Shown one piece after another: positions 37,475-45,472 of a stretch of DNA of 62,991 nucleotides; the first letter of the stretch is position 1, and each line of letters opens with the position of its first letter. The notes under the pieces were generated by a model. The model was not told the DNA's origin, searched no databases, and saw only the letters and a list, made by a program, of their open reading frames with translations. A program made the position numbers and the translations under genes. Where the stretch lies: positions 1 to 62,991 of the forward strand of contig DUDS01000011.1 in the NCBI GenBank assembly GCA_004769085.1, written 5' to 3'. The stretch comes from Candidatus Melainabacteria bacterium SSGW_16 (GTDB lineage: Bacteria > Cyanobacteriota > Vampirovibrionia > 2-02-FULL-35-15).

Positions 37475-38266
37475 ATGCAAGTAATTCAAGAAAAAACTGG
37501 TACAAGAAGTAGCTCTCTAAAAATTCTTCTCATTGAAGACAATCCTCATGATAGCCGTTTAATAAAAGAACTTCTTAAGGAAAATAACAATGAGAATATT
37601 GACTTAACTCAAGTCTCATACATCTCGAAAGCAATAGAATTATTAAAAAAAGAACGTTTTGATGTTATTTTACTAGATTTATTTCTCCCTGATAGTGAAG
37701 GAATTACTTCTTTTGAAAGAATTCATTTTCATTGCTCTTATTGTCCTATAATCATAATTTCAGGTGTAAAAAGTTTATCAATAAAAAACTCTTCCTCACT
37801 TAAAGCTATCTATGAAGGTGCACAGGACTATATAGAAAAAGATGGGATTGATGCAGAAAAGTTAATTAGAGCTATTTACTTTGCAATTGGCAGACAAAAG
37901 ATCTTAAAAGATTTGGAATGTCATCCAATTAAATTTGAGAAACCAAATACTAAAGATACAAAACCTATCGCCATAAACTTGTCTCTTAAACTAGCTCAAG
38001 GTATTATCATTGTAGATAAAAACGGGGTTGTTCTATCAGTAAACAAGGAAGCGAAATATATTTTTGAAAAAAGCAATGGAGAGTTAATCGGTTCAAAAAT
38101 ATCCATTCCACTAAAATCAAACAAATCCTTTCTTGTAGAACTAAGCACTAACAATGAAACTAAAGAATTCATAACTCATATAAATGAAACAATTTGGGAA
38201 TCTAATTTGGCATATTCAATAACATTTAGAGAGATTCCGAGTGGGCCAAACCAGCAGTTTAGTTAG
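37475..38266 (+). CDS. Response regulator, receiver plus PAS-like domain
   Basis: 263 residues. The receiver (about 15-140) has LLIEDNPHDSR, Asp in VILLDLFLPDSEG, IISG and YIEKDG in place of the usual Lys-Pro. The C-terminal part (about 165-260) resembles a PAS sensor (QGIIIVDKNGVVLSVNKEA). GTGAGGT precedes the ATG. There is no DNA-binding domain, so it is likely an adaptor or signal integrator. It lies between two copies of the AAGGAGGT-AAAAA-GTGAAAG sequence. Confidence 0.8.
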   Translation: MQVIQEKTGTRSSSLKILLIEDNPHDSRLIKELLKENNNENIDLTQVSYISKAIELLKKERFDVILLDLFLPDSEGITSFERIHFHCSYCPIIIISGVKSLSIKNSSSLKAIYEGAQDYIEKDGIDAEKLIRAIYFAIGRQKILKDLECHPIKFEKPNTKDTKPIAINLSLKLAQGIIIVDKNGVVLSVNKEAKYIFEKSNGELIGSKISIPLKSNKSFLVELSTNNETKEFITHINETIWESNLAYSITFREIPSGPNQQFS

Positions 38267-38305
38267 TACAGTTAGGCTTTTAGAAGCAAACCAAGGAGGT
38301 AAAAA

Positions 38306-38374
38306 GTGAAAGTGAGAAGTAAAATTATAAAAGCTAGATTTTATAGTGTTTCTAAAAGGAGGTGGTGGAATTAG
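38306..38374 (+). CDS. Possible 22-residue basic peptide
   Basis: Preceded by the same AAGGAGGT site and GTG as the peptide at 37421. The frame reads MKVRSKIIKARFYS and ends KRRWWN, with eight Lys/Arg in 22 residues. It lies in the transcript that ends in the double hairpin 38381-38447. It may be a leader peptide, a small secreted peptide, or chance. Confidence 0.25.
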   Translation: MKVRSKIIKARFYSVSKRRWWN

Positions 38375-38380
38375 TAGCTA

Positions 38381-38447
38381 GGACCCCATTGTGTGGGTTT
38401 ACAATGAGTCCAGAGGGCGGCATCAGCGATAGTTGATGCCGCTTTTT
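38381..38447 (+). terminator. Double hairpin with terminator
   Basis: The first stem, GGAC and CCATTGT against ACAATG and GTCC (38381-38411), is followed directly by GCGGCATCA (38417-38425) paired with TGATGCCGC (38434-38442) and a T-run to 38447. The second is a clear intrinsic terminator; the first adds a structured end, as in a small RNA or attenuator. Confidence 0.85.
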
Positions 38448-38473
38448 CTTTATCTCATAACGTCAGAAGATCC

Positions 38474-38491
38474 TTCGGCTCGCAATGACGT
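38474..38491. repeat. Solo right end of the palindromic element
   Basis: TTCGGCTCGCAATGACGT is identical to the right end of the 117-bp element (17048-17065 region). A short CGTCA at 38461 may be the eroded other end. It sits just after the terminator. Confidence 0.6.
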
Positions 38492-38547
38492 AACAAACTT
38501 TCTAGAAATAAGATCAAGCATTTATACTGTATTATTTTCAGGGGAAT

Positions 38548-38557
38548 TACTAAAGTA
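38548..38557. promoter_or_regulatory. Dyad motif TACTAAAGTA, leader 2
   Basis: Same 10-mer as at 33486 and 41063, here 170 bp before the subtilase start and just ahead of a hairpin plus T-run. Confidence 0.45.
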
Positions 38558-38726
38558 AATTCTTAGGACATCCTTGCGGGTGGTTACTAAGAATTTTTTC
38601 CTGTTCAACGCGCAAAGCTGAACCTAGCAAATTCAATCGGGCATTGGATTTGGAGTATTGGGTGGTAATACTTGATTTACGAACCCATGCAACAAGTTCA
38701 AACAAAAACTAATTCCAGCAACTCTA

Positions 38727-39914
38727 ATGTTTGGAATGAATAACAAAGATAACGAAACAATAAAACAATATTTAAGAATCATACTTACAGTTATATTCTT
38801 TGCATCAATAACTATTAATGATGTTTTTGCAAATGAAGAGGTTAATTCATTAATAGTACAAACAAAAGAAAGTCATTTAAGAGCAAGAGTTGATCGTATA
38901 TTACTCAAGAAAGGCTGTAGAAATTCCAAAAGAGTTAGTGGTAAGGTTTATATAGTTCCTCAAGGACCAGATTTAAAAGCTCAAATTGAAGAATTAAGAA
39001 AAACTGGATTATTTGAAACAATTGAACCAAATTATAAATTAACCTTAGACAAAGTAACTAAAAGTGCAAAGGTCAATAGTTCTAGCCAGTATTATTTAAA
39101 TGAAATTAGTTTTACTGATGCTTTAAATACAAGTAAATTAAATGAAGTAAAAGTTGCAGTGTTAGATTCAGGTGTAGATGCAAATCATCCAGGCTTAGTA
39201 GGTAAAGTTGAAGGAAGAGAAGGACTTGAATATATTGATTTAAAAGATAACATAGGACATGGAACTCAAGTTGCAGGTATCATTACAGCAAATGCAAATA
39301 ATAAAAAAGGAATAACTGGTATTGCACAAAATGTACAAATTCTTTCAATTAATGTTGCAGATGAATATGGACAATCTGATATTGGAACTATAGTTCAGGC
39401 ATTAGATGAAGCTTATACTAATGGTGCAAAAATTATACAAATTAGCTTAAGCACTGCTGAATATTCTAAGATTTTAGAAACTGTAATTAAAGATGCTCAA
39501 GATAAGGGATTATTAATAGTTGCTTCAAGTGGTAACTCTGAAAAAGAGCAAGTCAGATACCCAGCAGGATTTAATGGTGTTATAGGAGTAGGAGCAGTTA
39601 ATCAAAATAAAATGATTGAATCTTATAGTACAAGAGGTGAACATATAAGCTTAGTTGCACCAGGTACTGAAATATATACTACTTCAGTAAATAAATCTCA
39701 CTATAAGGCAGTAACCGGTACATCTTTTGCAACACCACAGGTTTCAGCAGTTGCAGCGCTAGTCTGGGGAGTTAACCCTGAATTAACAAATAGTGAAATA
39801 AAAGAAATTTTAATTAACTCAGCAGTTGATCTTGGAAAAGAAGGAAAAGATTCTGAGTATGGTTACGGTCTTTTAAATGCAAAGCAAGCACTAGAGCTTG
39901 CAGTGACTAAATAA
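38727..39914 (+). CDS. Subtilisin-like serine protease (S8), exported
   Basis: 395 residues. The N-terminus has a hydrophobic core (about 17-31) and a FANEE cleavage-like site, then an inhibitor-I9-like prodomain (about 37-105). The catalytic domain has Asp147 (VAVLDSGVD), His178 (GHGTQVAG), oxyanion Asn270 (ASSGN) and Ser333 (GTSFATP), so it should be active. No C-terminal extension. It sits alone in the signalling island behind a structured leader. It could mature or shed the neighbouring large secreted proteins; that is inference. Confidence 0.9.
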   Translation: MFGMNNKDNETIKQYLRIILTVIFFASITINDVFANEEVNSLIVQTKESHLRARVDRILLKKGCRNSKRVSGKVYIVPQGPDLKAQIEELRKTGLFETIEPNYKLTLDKVTKSAKVNSSSQYYLNEISFTDALNTSKLNEVKVAVLDSGVDANHPGLVGKVEGREGLEYIDLKDNIGHGTQVAGIITANANNKKGITGIAQNVQILSINVADEYGQSDIGTIVQALDEAYTNGAKIIQISLSTAEYSKILETVIKDAQDKGLLIVASSGNSEKEQVRYPAGFNGVIGVGAVNQNKMIESYSTRGEHISLVAPGTEIYTTSVNKSHYKAVTGTSFATPQVSAVAALVWGVNPELTNSEIKEILINSAVDLGKEGKDSEYGYGLLNAKQALELAVTK

Positions 39915-39952
39915 GTTTGCCTATTTGCTTCCCACAAGCTAAATAGGATGTT

Positions 39953-40723
39953 CTATGTTTCTTTTTCTTCTAAGATTTCATGGCTAATTAAAATTATTTT
40001 TTCGGGATTACCTTTTTCATTAAAGACTATACTTGCATAAGAATGTACTAAGCAAGGATTCATTGATTTATCTATCATGCGGTATCTGGGTAGTTCAGAA
40101 CATTTTAATTTTGGGATTTCTTGAAAAGCAGTGCTTATTAAATTTCTATCATCTGGAAATATTTCATTTAAAATGTTTTCATTATTACTGCTTAAATTAA
40201 TCTCAGTTTGTAATCTTTTATATGAAGGGCTTTTATACAAGTATTTTCCCTCAAGATCAACAATTGCAATTAGATCATTTACATTATCTGCTACGATCTT
40301 AAACAATTCATTTCTTTCTTTGAGTGCTGCTTTGACTTTATGCCTTTCTATTGAGTAGAATATTGATCTTTTTAGCATAATATTGTTTATTTCACCTTTA
40401 ATCAGATAATCTTCAGCGCCTTTACTTACTGCTGTAAATGCTAATGTTTCATCTTTTATGCTACTTAAAACAACTACTGGAGTCCACTTTGCAACTTCAT
40501 AAACTTTTTCGAAAGTCTCAATACCACGACTATCTGGCAAATTGAGGTCAGCTATTATTACATCAAAGATTCCGTTTTCAATTGCATCTTTAGCTTCTCG
40601 CAAAGTAGGTACATGTTTTATTTCAAAAAAAGTATCCATTTCACTTGTAAGTTCTTCCTGTATAAGTCTTGCATCCCCAGGATTGTCTTCTATTAAGAGT
40701 ACTGTTAAATTATGATTTTCCAT
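39953..40723 (-). CDS. Response regulator, receiver plus PAS domain
   Basis: 256 residues. The receiver has LLIEDNPGDAR, Asp in VIIADLNLPDSRG, LSS and YLIKG. The C-terminal PAS domain (about 140-250) has IVDLEGKYLYKSPSYKRL. Same architecture as the gene at 37475, but on the opposite strand and with a better-preserved Lys motif. No output domain. Divergent from the receiver pair at 41271. Confidence 0.85.
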   Translation of the reverse strand: MENHNLTVLLIEDNPGDARLIQEELTSEMDTFFEIKHVPTLREAKDAIENGIFDVIIADLNLPDSRGIETFEKVYEVAKWTPVVVLSSIKDETLAFTAVSKGAEDYLIKGEINNIMLKRSIFYSIERHKVKAALKERNELFKIVADNVNDLIAIVDLEGKYLYKSPSYKRLQTEINLSSNNENILNEIFPDDRNLISTAFQEIPKLKCSELPRYRMIDKSMNPCLVHSYASIVFNEKGNPEKIILISHEILEEKET

Positions 40724-40797
40724 ATTTTTTATTTAATTTATACGATATTTATAGTTTACCCAAATGAAGAGGCCAATTAGGACTACCATTTGCTTTT

Positions 40798-40878
40798 ATA
40801 GGGGAGATAACCCTATGATTTAAATGACTTTGTCACTGATCATCGGATTTGGAAGTCAGTTTTCCACCTTATGTGGAA
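40798..40878. ncRNA. Candidate structured RNA (three hairpins)
   Basis: Three hairpins with 6-bp perfect stems lie within 81 nt. Strand is undecided because stems read the same both ways. No terminator follows on either side. Low confidence as a real transcript. Confidence 0.3.
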
Positions 40879-41062
40879 TCCGCCCTGGCGAAGAATTTGC
40901 TCGCTTATATTCAGGAGACTTGCCTACTGGTTTTACACTTTGCTTTGTATAAATGTTGTTTATAAAATAACAGATAAAAAAAATAGTGTTAGTAGTGTAA
41001 TTGTAATAGTTGTTAGAATACTACCCAGTTTGATAAGTGTTTAAACCAATTGCAATGCCAAG

Positions 41063-41072
41063 TACTAAAGTA
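41063..41072. promoter_or_regulatory. Dyad motif TACTAAAGTA, leader 3
   Basis: Same 10-mer as at 33486 and 38548. CTAATAGTACTAGTGCTT follows within 10 nt, matching leader 1 at 17 of 18 positions. Confidence 0.5.
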
Positions 41073-41092
41073 CTACCTAATAGTACTAGTGC

Positions 41093-41155
41093 TTAGGAAT
41101 AAAAATATTATCACTCTAGTTTTAGCCCTCTAGTGATTCAAGAATTTATTCCTAA
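41093..41155 (+). promoter_or_regulatory. Two-level hairpin in leader of receiver gene pair
   Basis: TTAGGAATAAA (41093-41103) pairs perfectly with TTTATTCCTAA (41145-41155), and ATCACT/AGTGAT (41110-41115, 41132-41137) forms an inner stem. There is no T-run, so it is not a terminator. It lies 116 bp before the receiver start. Confidence 0.6.
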
Positions 41156-41270
41156 TCTATAGATAGATAGAAAATTTGATTTAGATCGTGCTCTATGAAA
41201 AGCAAAAGAAAACTTGTATCTGAAGATAATTAGTGAAACTAATTCTTGTTGCTTATGGAAGGAAAAAACA

Positions 41271-41804
41271 ATGTACAAAATAACGGAAGAAAAAGAAGTG
41301 GATGGACTTGAAAAATCCAAGAAAATAATAAATATTCTTCTTGTTGAAGACAATCAAGCAGATGCAAGATTAGTCACTGAATATTTACAAGAAAATGAAA
41401 ATTATAATTTTAATATTATTTATGCAGATTGTTTAGCAAAAGCACTACTAGAAATTAAGAACGAAAAATTAGATGTAGTCATCTTAGATCTAGCACTACC
41501 TGATTGCACTGGTCTTGAAACCTTTAGAAGAATTTGGACAGAAACAGAACAAAACTCAATGTTGCCAATTATTGTTTTAACAGGGGCAATTCTTACAAAA
41601 GGTAATTTAAAATTCTCTATTGAAGAATCTCAGGCTTTCCTTTTCAAGCAAGATCTAGATTCTAAAGTTTTAGTAAATTCAATTTTACATGCAATTGAAA
41701 GACAGACTGCAAAGAAAAAAGTAATGTTGTTAATGAAGGAGATACAAAATAAAAACTTAAATATAAGAAAGGTAGTGATAGGAACAAAAGCTGGGAATGA
41801 TTAA
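41271..41804 (+). CDS. Single-domain response regulator
   Basis: 177 residues from the ATG at 41271, chosen because GGAAGGA precedes it; an upstream frame start would add 19 non-conserved residues. The receiver has LLVEDNQADAR, Asp in VVILDLALPDCTG, LTG and a divergent FKQD where the conserved Lys loop is expected. A basic tail of about 35 residues (KKKVMLLMKE) follows. It belongs to the same LPDS/C-x-G-x-x-TF subfamily as its neighbours, hence a local duplicate. Confidence 0.8.
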   Translation: MYKITEEKEVDGLEKSKKIINILLVEDNQADARLVTEYLQENENYNFNIIYADCLAKALLEIKNEKLDVVILDLALPDCTGLETFRRIWTETEQNSMLPIIVLTGAILTKGNLKFSIEESQAFLFKQDLDSKVLVNSILHAIERQTAKKKVMLLMKEIQNKNLNIRKVVIGTKAGND

Positions 41805-41852
41805 GTTAACTCATTTCTAAGAAAGGAAAAGGAAAAGGGAAATAAGATTAAA

Positions 41853-42356
41853 ATGAAAACAAGTGAAAAATCTATTAAAATATGCAAAATCCTTTATATA
41901 GAAGACAATAATGCAGATACTAGGTTAATCAAAGAGTTGTTGCTTGAAGATAGTGACCAAAACTTTGAAGTTATTTCAAGGGAAAAGCTGGTAGGTGGAC
42001 TTGACTATTTGAAAAGAAATAAGGTCGATGTTATTTTACTTGATCTTTCATTACCTGATAGTAGTGAGAATACTACTTTTGAAAAAGTTAAATCAATTGC
42101 TTTAAATATTCCAATTATCATACTTACAGGTTCATCTTTACAACGAGAATCTTTAAGACAATGTTTAGATAGTGCTGACGGTTATTTAGTAAAAGGAGAA
42201 ATTGATAGTAGCTCTCTTATAAGTGCAATTAAACAAGCAATTCAAAAGACAAACACTACAAAAGATTCACATAATGTTAAAACCTGCACATATTCATCAA
42301 CAAGAAATTATATTAAGGATAAGTTTAAACCGACGTGGGATCTGACTCAACAATAA
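41853..42356 (+). CDS. Single-domain response regulator
   Basis: 167 residues, 48 bp after the previous receiver gene and likely co-transcribed. The receiver has LYIEDNNADTR, Asp in VILLDLSLPDSSE, LTGS and YLVKGE. The tail (about 130-167) is polar and without a recognisable domain. Closest in motif to the receivers at 32787 and 39953. Confidence 0.8.
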   Translation: MKTSEKSIKICKILYIEDNNADTRLIKELLLEDSDQNFEVISREKLVGGLDYLKRNKVDVILLDLSLPDSSENTTFEKVKSIALNIPIIILTGSSLQRESLRQCLDSADGYLVKGEIDSSSLISAIKQAIQKTNTTKDSHNVKTCTYSSTRNYIKDKFKPTWDLTQQ

Positions 42357-42390
42357 GAATCTTCCTTATATCTGAGACTTTTTTGTTTAT

Positions 42391-43836
42391 TTAATCAACA
42401 ACTCTTTCATTAATTATATCGATATATGGGAATCTTTTACCAGTAACGACTTCCCCTCTCTTTTCAAATCTTCCAATCTTTAAAAGTTCTAAAAGTGTTT
42501 CACCGGTAAGTGATGAGTCAAATGCTTGCCCAACAGGTTCACCATTATTATTTGTTCTGCCTATTGTTCTTCCAGCACCAATACTTCTATGATCATTGCT
42601 TATAATAACCATACCAAAAGCATTAGCCCAGTGATGTCGCCCGGGAGGTTGCTGAACAGAATTCCCATCAACAGTCTCCCTGCCACCAGTGTTTACTCTC
42701 GGGTCTCTGCCAAACTCTGTAATAATAGCAATATAAACCTTTTCATTTCCTCTCTGTTTTATATCATCTATGAATGCACTTAAAGCTCTTGAAAAAGGTG
42801 GAAGCATTATTTCTGAATCTTCTTTAATCCCCCAGTGAAAATCATAATTACCATCATTTACTACAATAACCCTGGCTCCACTTTCAAGCATTCGTCTTGC
42901 GAGTAAAAACTGCTTACCAACTTTTGAATCTCCATATCTTTCTCTTATTTGTAACGGTTCACGGTTTAAATCAAATGTTTGGTTAAATTGTCCACCTAAA
43001 AGACTTCTTGCCTGTGCATATGCTCTATTATGTCGATTTACTGACGCTCCAACTAAAACATGTCCAGAATTATCAAATGCTTCAAGCAATTGAGATCTTT
43101 CTCTGTACCTTGATGCTGAAACATTAGTGCTATTAGAAAAAGGATTTGTAAATGTGCCTGTATTTGTATCATATGGCGCATACACTGCAACAGGATCATC
43201 ATGATTTATTCCTCCCCACGGAGTATCCCAAACTCGATTATAGCTATGTCTGTCATAGGTATTTTGATGAAGAACTACATACCCTACCTGTCCAGCAGCT
43301 TCATTAGTTAATAAATCAGAAAACTCCACAAAAGGATTTTTATATACCGTTGGAGCCAAGAAACCACTGCCAACAACCTGCCCACTGGTTGTTAAAAGTT
43401 TTGCAGCCGCTTGAGTATGTTCACCAAAGTTAGTCCTGAGATTATTAATCACTAAAAAATCATTGGCATGTCTTGCAAGTGGTTCTAAAACTTCTGTAAA
43501 TTTTATATTCCTGGAAGCAGTATCTATTTGTTTAAATGGACCTTTTATACTGTCATGTGTTTTAGGGTCAAAGGTATCAAAATTACTAAGCCCACCCTGC
43601 ATATAGACTATTACTAATTTATGTCCGGGATCTTTTCCATCACGGGTAGTAAATTTTAATGCATGTGGCGGGACATCATCTGTACCACCAGCTGCATCAG
43701 CAGTAAAAGGCATCAGTAAAGGAAGTATTGTTGCAGCAACAGGCAAAGCAAATGCTGCCTGTATAAATTTCCTCCGTGTAGGATTATAAACAAGCGGACC
43801 TTGTGCTAAAGAATTTTTATTTAATGAAACTTTCAA
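42391..43836 (-). CDS. DUF1501 family protein, Tat-exported
   Basis: 481 residues. The N-terminus carries the twin-arginine motif TRRKFIQAA (about 21-29) followed by a hydrophobic core and an ADAAGG cleavage region, so it should be exported folded by Tat. The sulfatase-like DUF1501 pattern is present: VYMQGGLSNFDTFDP near residue 78, NFGEHT, GRHHWANAFG near the end. Family members usually pair with a DUF1800 gene; none is adjacent here. Function unknown; a phosphatase/sulfatase-related fold is known for the family. Confidence 0.85.
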   Translation of the reverse strand: MKVSLNKNSLAQGPLVYNPTRRKFIQAAFALPVAATILPLLMPFTADAAGGTDDVPPHALKFTTRDGKDPGHKLVIVYMQGGLSNFDTFDPKTHDSIKGPFKQIDTASRNIKFTEVLEPLARHANDFLVINNLRTNFGEHTQAAAKLLTTSGQVVGSGFLAPTVYKNPFVEFSDLLTNEAAGQVGYVVLHQNTYDRHSYNRVWDTPWGGINHDDPVAVYAPYDTNTGTFTNPFSNSTNVSASRYRERSQLLEAFDNSGHVLVGASVNRHNRAYAQARSLLGGQFNQTFDLNREPLQIRERYGDSKVGKQFLLARRMLESGARVIVVNDGNYDFHWGIKEDSEIMLPPFSRALSAFIDDIKQRGNEKVYIAIITEFGRDPRVNTGGRETVDGNSVQQPPGRHHWANAFGMVIISNDHRSIGAGRTIGRTNNNGEPVGQAFDSSLTGETLLELLKIGRFEKRGEVVTGKRFPYIDIINERVVD

Positions 43837-43988
43837 AACAATAATACCTCTTTAAAAAGCATTTCTTAACTGAAATTCTTTAATTTACTGAAATTAAATA
43901 AATGTTATAGTATAACTTTAAATTTTTCAAGATCTATTTTCAGAAATACCTTTTAAAATCAGTGCAAATTTAAAATAAAGCACCTTTA

Positions 43989-45455
43989 TTACTCTGCCAT
44001 CTCAATTAATCCGGATGGATCAGGGTCTTCATTTAATTTGTTTAACACTATAAGGCATGCATAAACACCCAGAACTATCTCAAGCCTTATAGGCCCAGTA
44101 GAAACAATTGATAATTCTTCATCTTTATCTGTAGCTTCATACACTTCCTCAGCAAGTAAAACATTTAAATCAGCCAATGATGGGGGATATTTCAGAAGAT
44201 ACATACTCTCTGAAATAGCAAATTCAAGATCCCTCACAATGCCATTATTAATTGGTGAGGTCTGAATATCCATAGAAAGCTCATGACTTTTGGTAAGTAT
44301 AAGCTTGATTAAAAACCTTCCTCTTGTTTTTGACAGATAATAGATTTCACATGATGCGATTATATCTTCTTCATTTTTTTTGTTTTTCTTTTTCCATGAA
44401 TTATCAAAATCGTATTGTTCTTTAACCTGAGGTAAAGGTAACGGATAATAAAGCAACACAAGGGGAAGTACAAGTGGAAATGCTTCACTCAGCAAAGGTA
44501 TAAATTTTGAGACTGAAATGCTTAAAAGTTCATCAACCCCAAACAACTGGCTTTGAGCCACTTCAAACCTCTGAAGTAAAAATGCCCATAGTTCCTTTTC
44601 ACTGATTTCAACTTTATCTCCCGCAAAAAGTCTGAGGCATTGAGGGAATTCAGCAGGTAAAGCAAGAAGTTGGTTTAAATATTTAATTGTCTTTGGATCA
44701 AGTTTCTCAAGAGTCTGTAAATCAACCGGATATGGTGGTGAAAGCTTTTCTTCAGCAGTTTTGAGTGAATCACCTTCTTCCCCTAAAGCAGAACCAAGTT
44801 TATTAAAGTTTGCAATATTTACAAGGATATCTGTTTCTCTTGTACCTGTCTGTTCAATTCCTGAAAATATATGAGACAGTAAAAGAAGGGTTTTATTTTT
44901 TCCCAACAGTCTGTATGCTTTACTGTTTTTACCACCATCTGAACCTGCGTCTGAACCTGCTCCATCATAGCTTTGTCTTTGAAAGCCTTTAATACCAAGC
45001 AAAGTGATTACTAATTCTTTTTCACCTGACTCAGTTTTCGGGAGAATGCTATTATCCCTTCCTGCAATCCAGGACTTTAATGACATATTTGCAATACCTG
45101 CATATGCAGGTAAATCCTTTGGACCCTGAAAATCCACCTGTGCAGGAGTAGCCTGTTGCTGTACATTTACGTTTGACTGCTGGTTTGTAGTAAGAATATT
45201 TTGTGGTTTATTAGAAGCATTAAGCACACCCTGGTTAGTGGTACCAGTGTTTGCAGTAGTCTGATTTGTTGTTGATTTCGAATTATCATTTGAGATGTTT
45301 TTATTACTTACTTCTGTTTGCGCCTGCTGAACCATTTTCTTTTCGATTTTTTCTGCCTGCGGGTTTGCTTTGCTTAGTATTTCCTTAGCCTGTTTGCCAA
45401 TATTTTTTATTGTTGACAAAATATTAAAGGACAAATTATTTCCAAAATCAGCCAT
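43989..45455 (-). CDS. Unknown protein in sigma-28 operon
   Basis: 488 residues, family not recognised. The N-terminal 120 residues are Gln/Asn/Thr-rich and disordered-looking after a short amphipathic start. The middle (about 125-330) is helical with Leu-rich stretches (LSEAFPLVLPLVLLYYPLPLPQ near 320-345). The C-terminal part (about 355-488) looks folded, alternating beta and helix. It starts 17 bp after the sigma factor gene, so it is co-transcribed. The disordered N-terminus with a folded C-terminal domain recalls FliK-type hook-length proteins, but I see no decisive motif. Confidence 0.55.
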   Translation of the reverse strand: MADFGNNLSFNILSTIKNIGKQAKEILSKANPQAEKIEKKMVQQAQTEVSNKNISNDNSKSTTNQTTANTGTTNQGVLNASNKPQNILTTNQQSNVNVQQQATPAQVDFQGPKDLPAYAGIANMSLKSWIAGRDNSILPKTESGEKELVITLLGIKGFQRQSYDGAGSDAGSDGGKNSKAYRLLGKNKTLLLLSHIFSGIEQTGTRETDILVNIANFNKLGSALGEEGDSLKTAEEKLSPPYPVDLQTLEKLDPKTIKYLNQLLALPAEFPQCLRLFAGDKVEISEKELWAFLLQRFEVAQSQLFGVDELLSISVSKFIPLLSEAFPLVLPLVLLYYPLPLPQVKEQYDFDNSWKKKNKKNEEDIIASCEIYYLSKTRGRFLIKLILTKSHELSMDIQTSPINNGIVRDLEFAISESMYLLKYPPSLADLNVLLAEEVYEATDKDEELSIVSTGPIRLEIVLGVYACLIVLNKLNEDPDPSGLIEMAE

Positions 45456-45472
45456 TTGTATAAACCATTGGT

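Larger units (their letters stand above)
38448..38726. other. Structured leader of the subtilase gene
   Basis: About 280 bp with no credible frame. It holds the repeat fragment 38474-38491, the dyad motif TACTAAAGTA at 38548-38557, a hairpin AATTCTTAG (38559-38567) with CTAAGAATT (38590s) followed by a T-run, TTCA...TGAA around GCGCAAAGC, and GTATT-GGGTGGT-AATAC. A terminator-like hairpin ahead of a gene suggests attenuation. No known riboswitch matches. Confidence 0.5.
40724..41270. other. Structured intergenic region between divergent response regulators
   Basis: About 550 bp without a credible gene. Left part: three consecutive hairpins, ATAGGG/CCCTAT (40798-40816), TGACTT/AAGTCA (40825-40858) and TTCCAC/GTGGAA (40862-40878), then CGCCCTGGCGAAG. 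Right part: the dyad motif at 41063 and a two-level hairpin at 41093-41155. The density of structure suggests a small RNA or long structured leader; none of the RNA families I can recall fits. Confidence 0.5.

Noticed and set aside
38365..38436. A 23-residue ORF beginning GTG at 38365
   Set aside because: Its AGGAGG site lies only 2 nt before the start and the frame runs into the terminator stem, so translation is unlikely.
38600..38660. GCGCAAAGC segment as a c-di-GMP (GEMM) riboswitch
   Set aside because: The GCAAAG block recalls the family, but the GGCAAACC partner, the tetraloop stem and the second conserved helix are missing.
40798..40925. 6S RNA, SRP RNA or tmRNA
   Set aside because: No closing stem with central bubble, no GGAAG...AGC SRP loop and no tRNA-like ends are visible.
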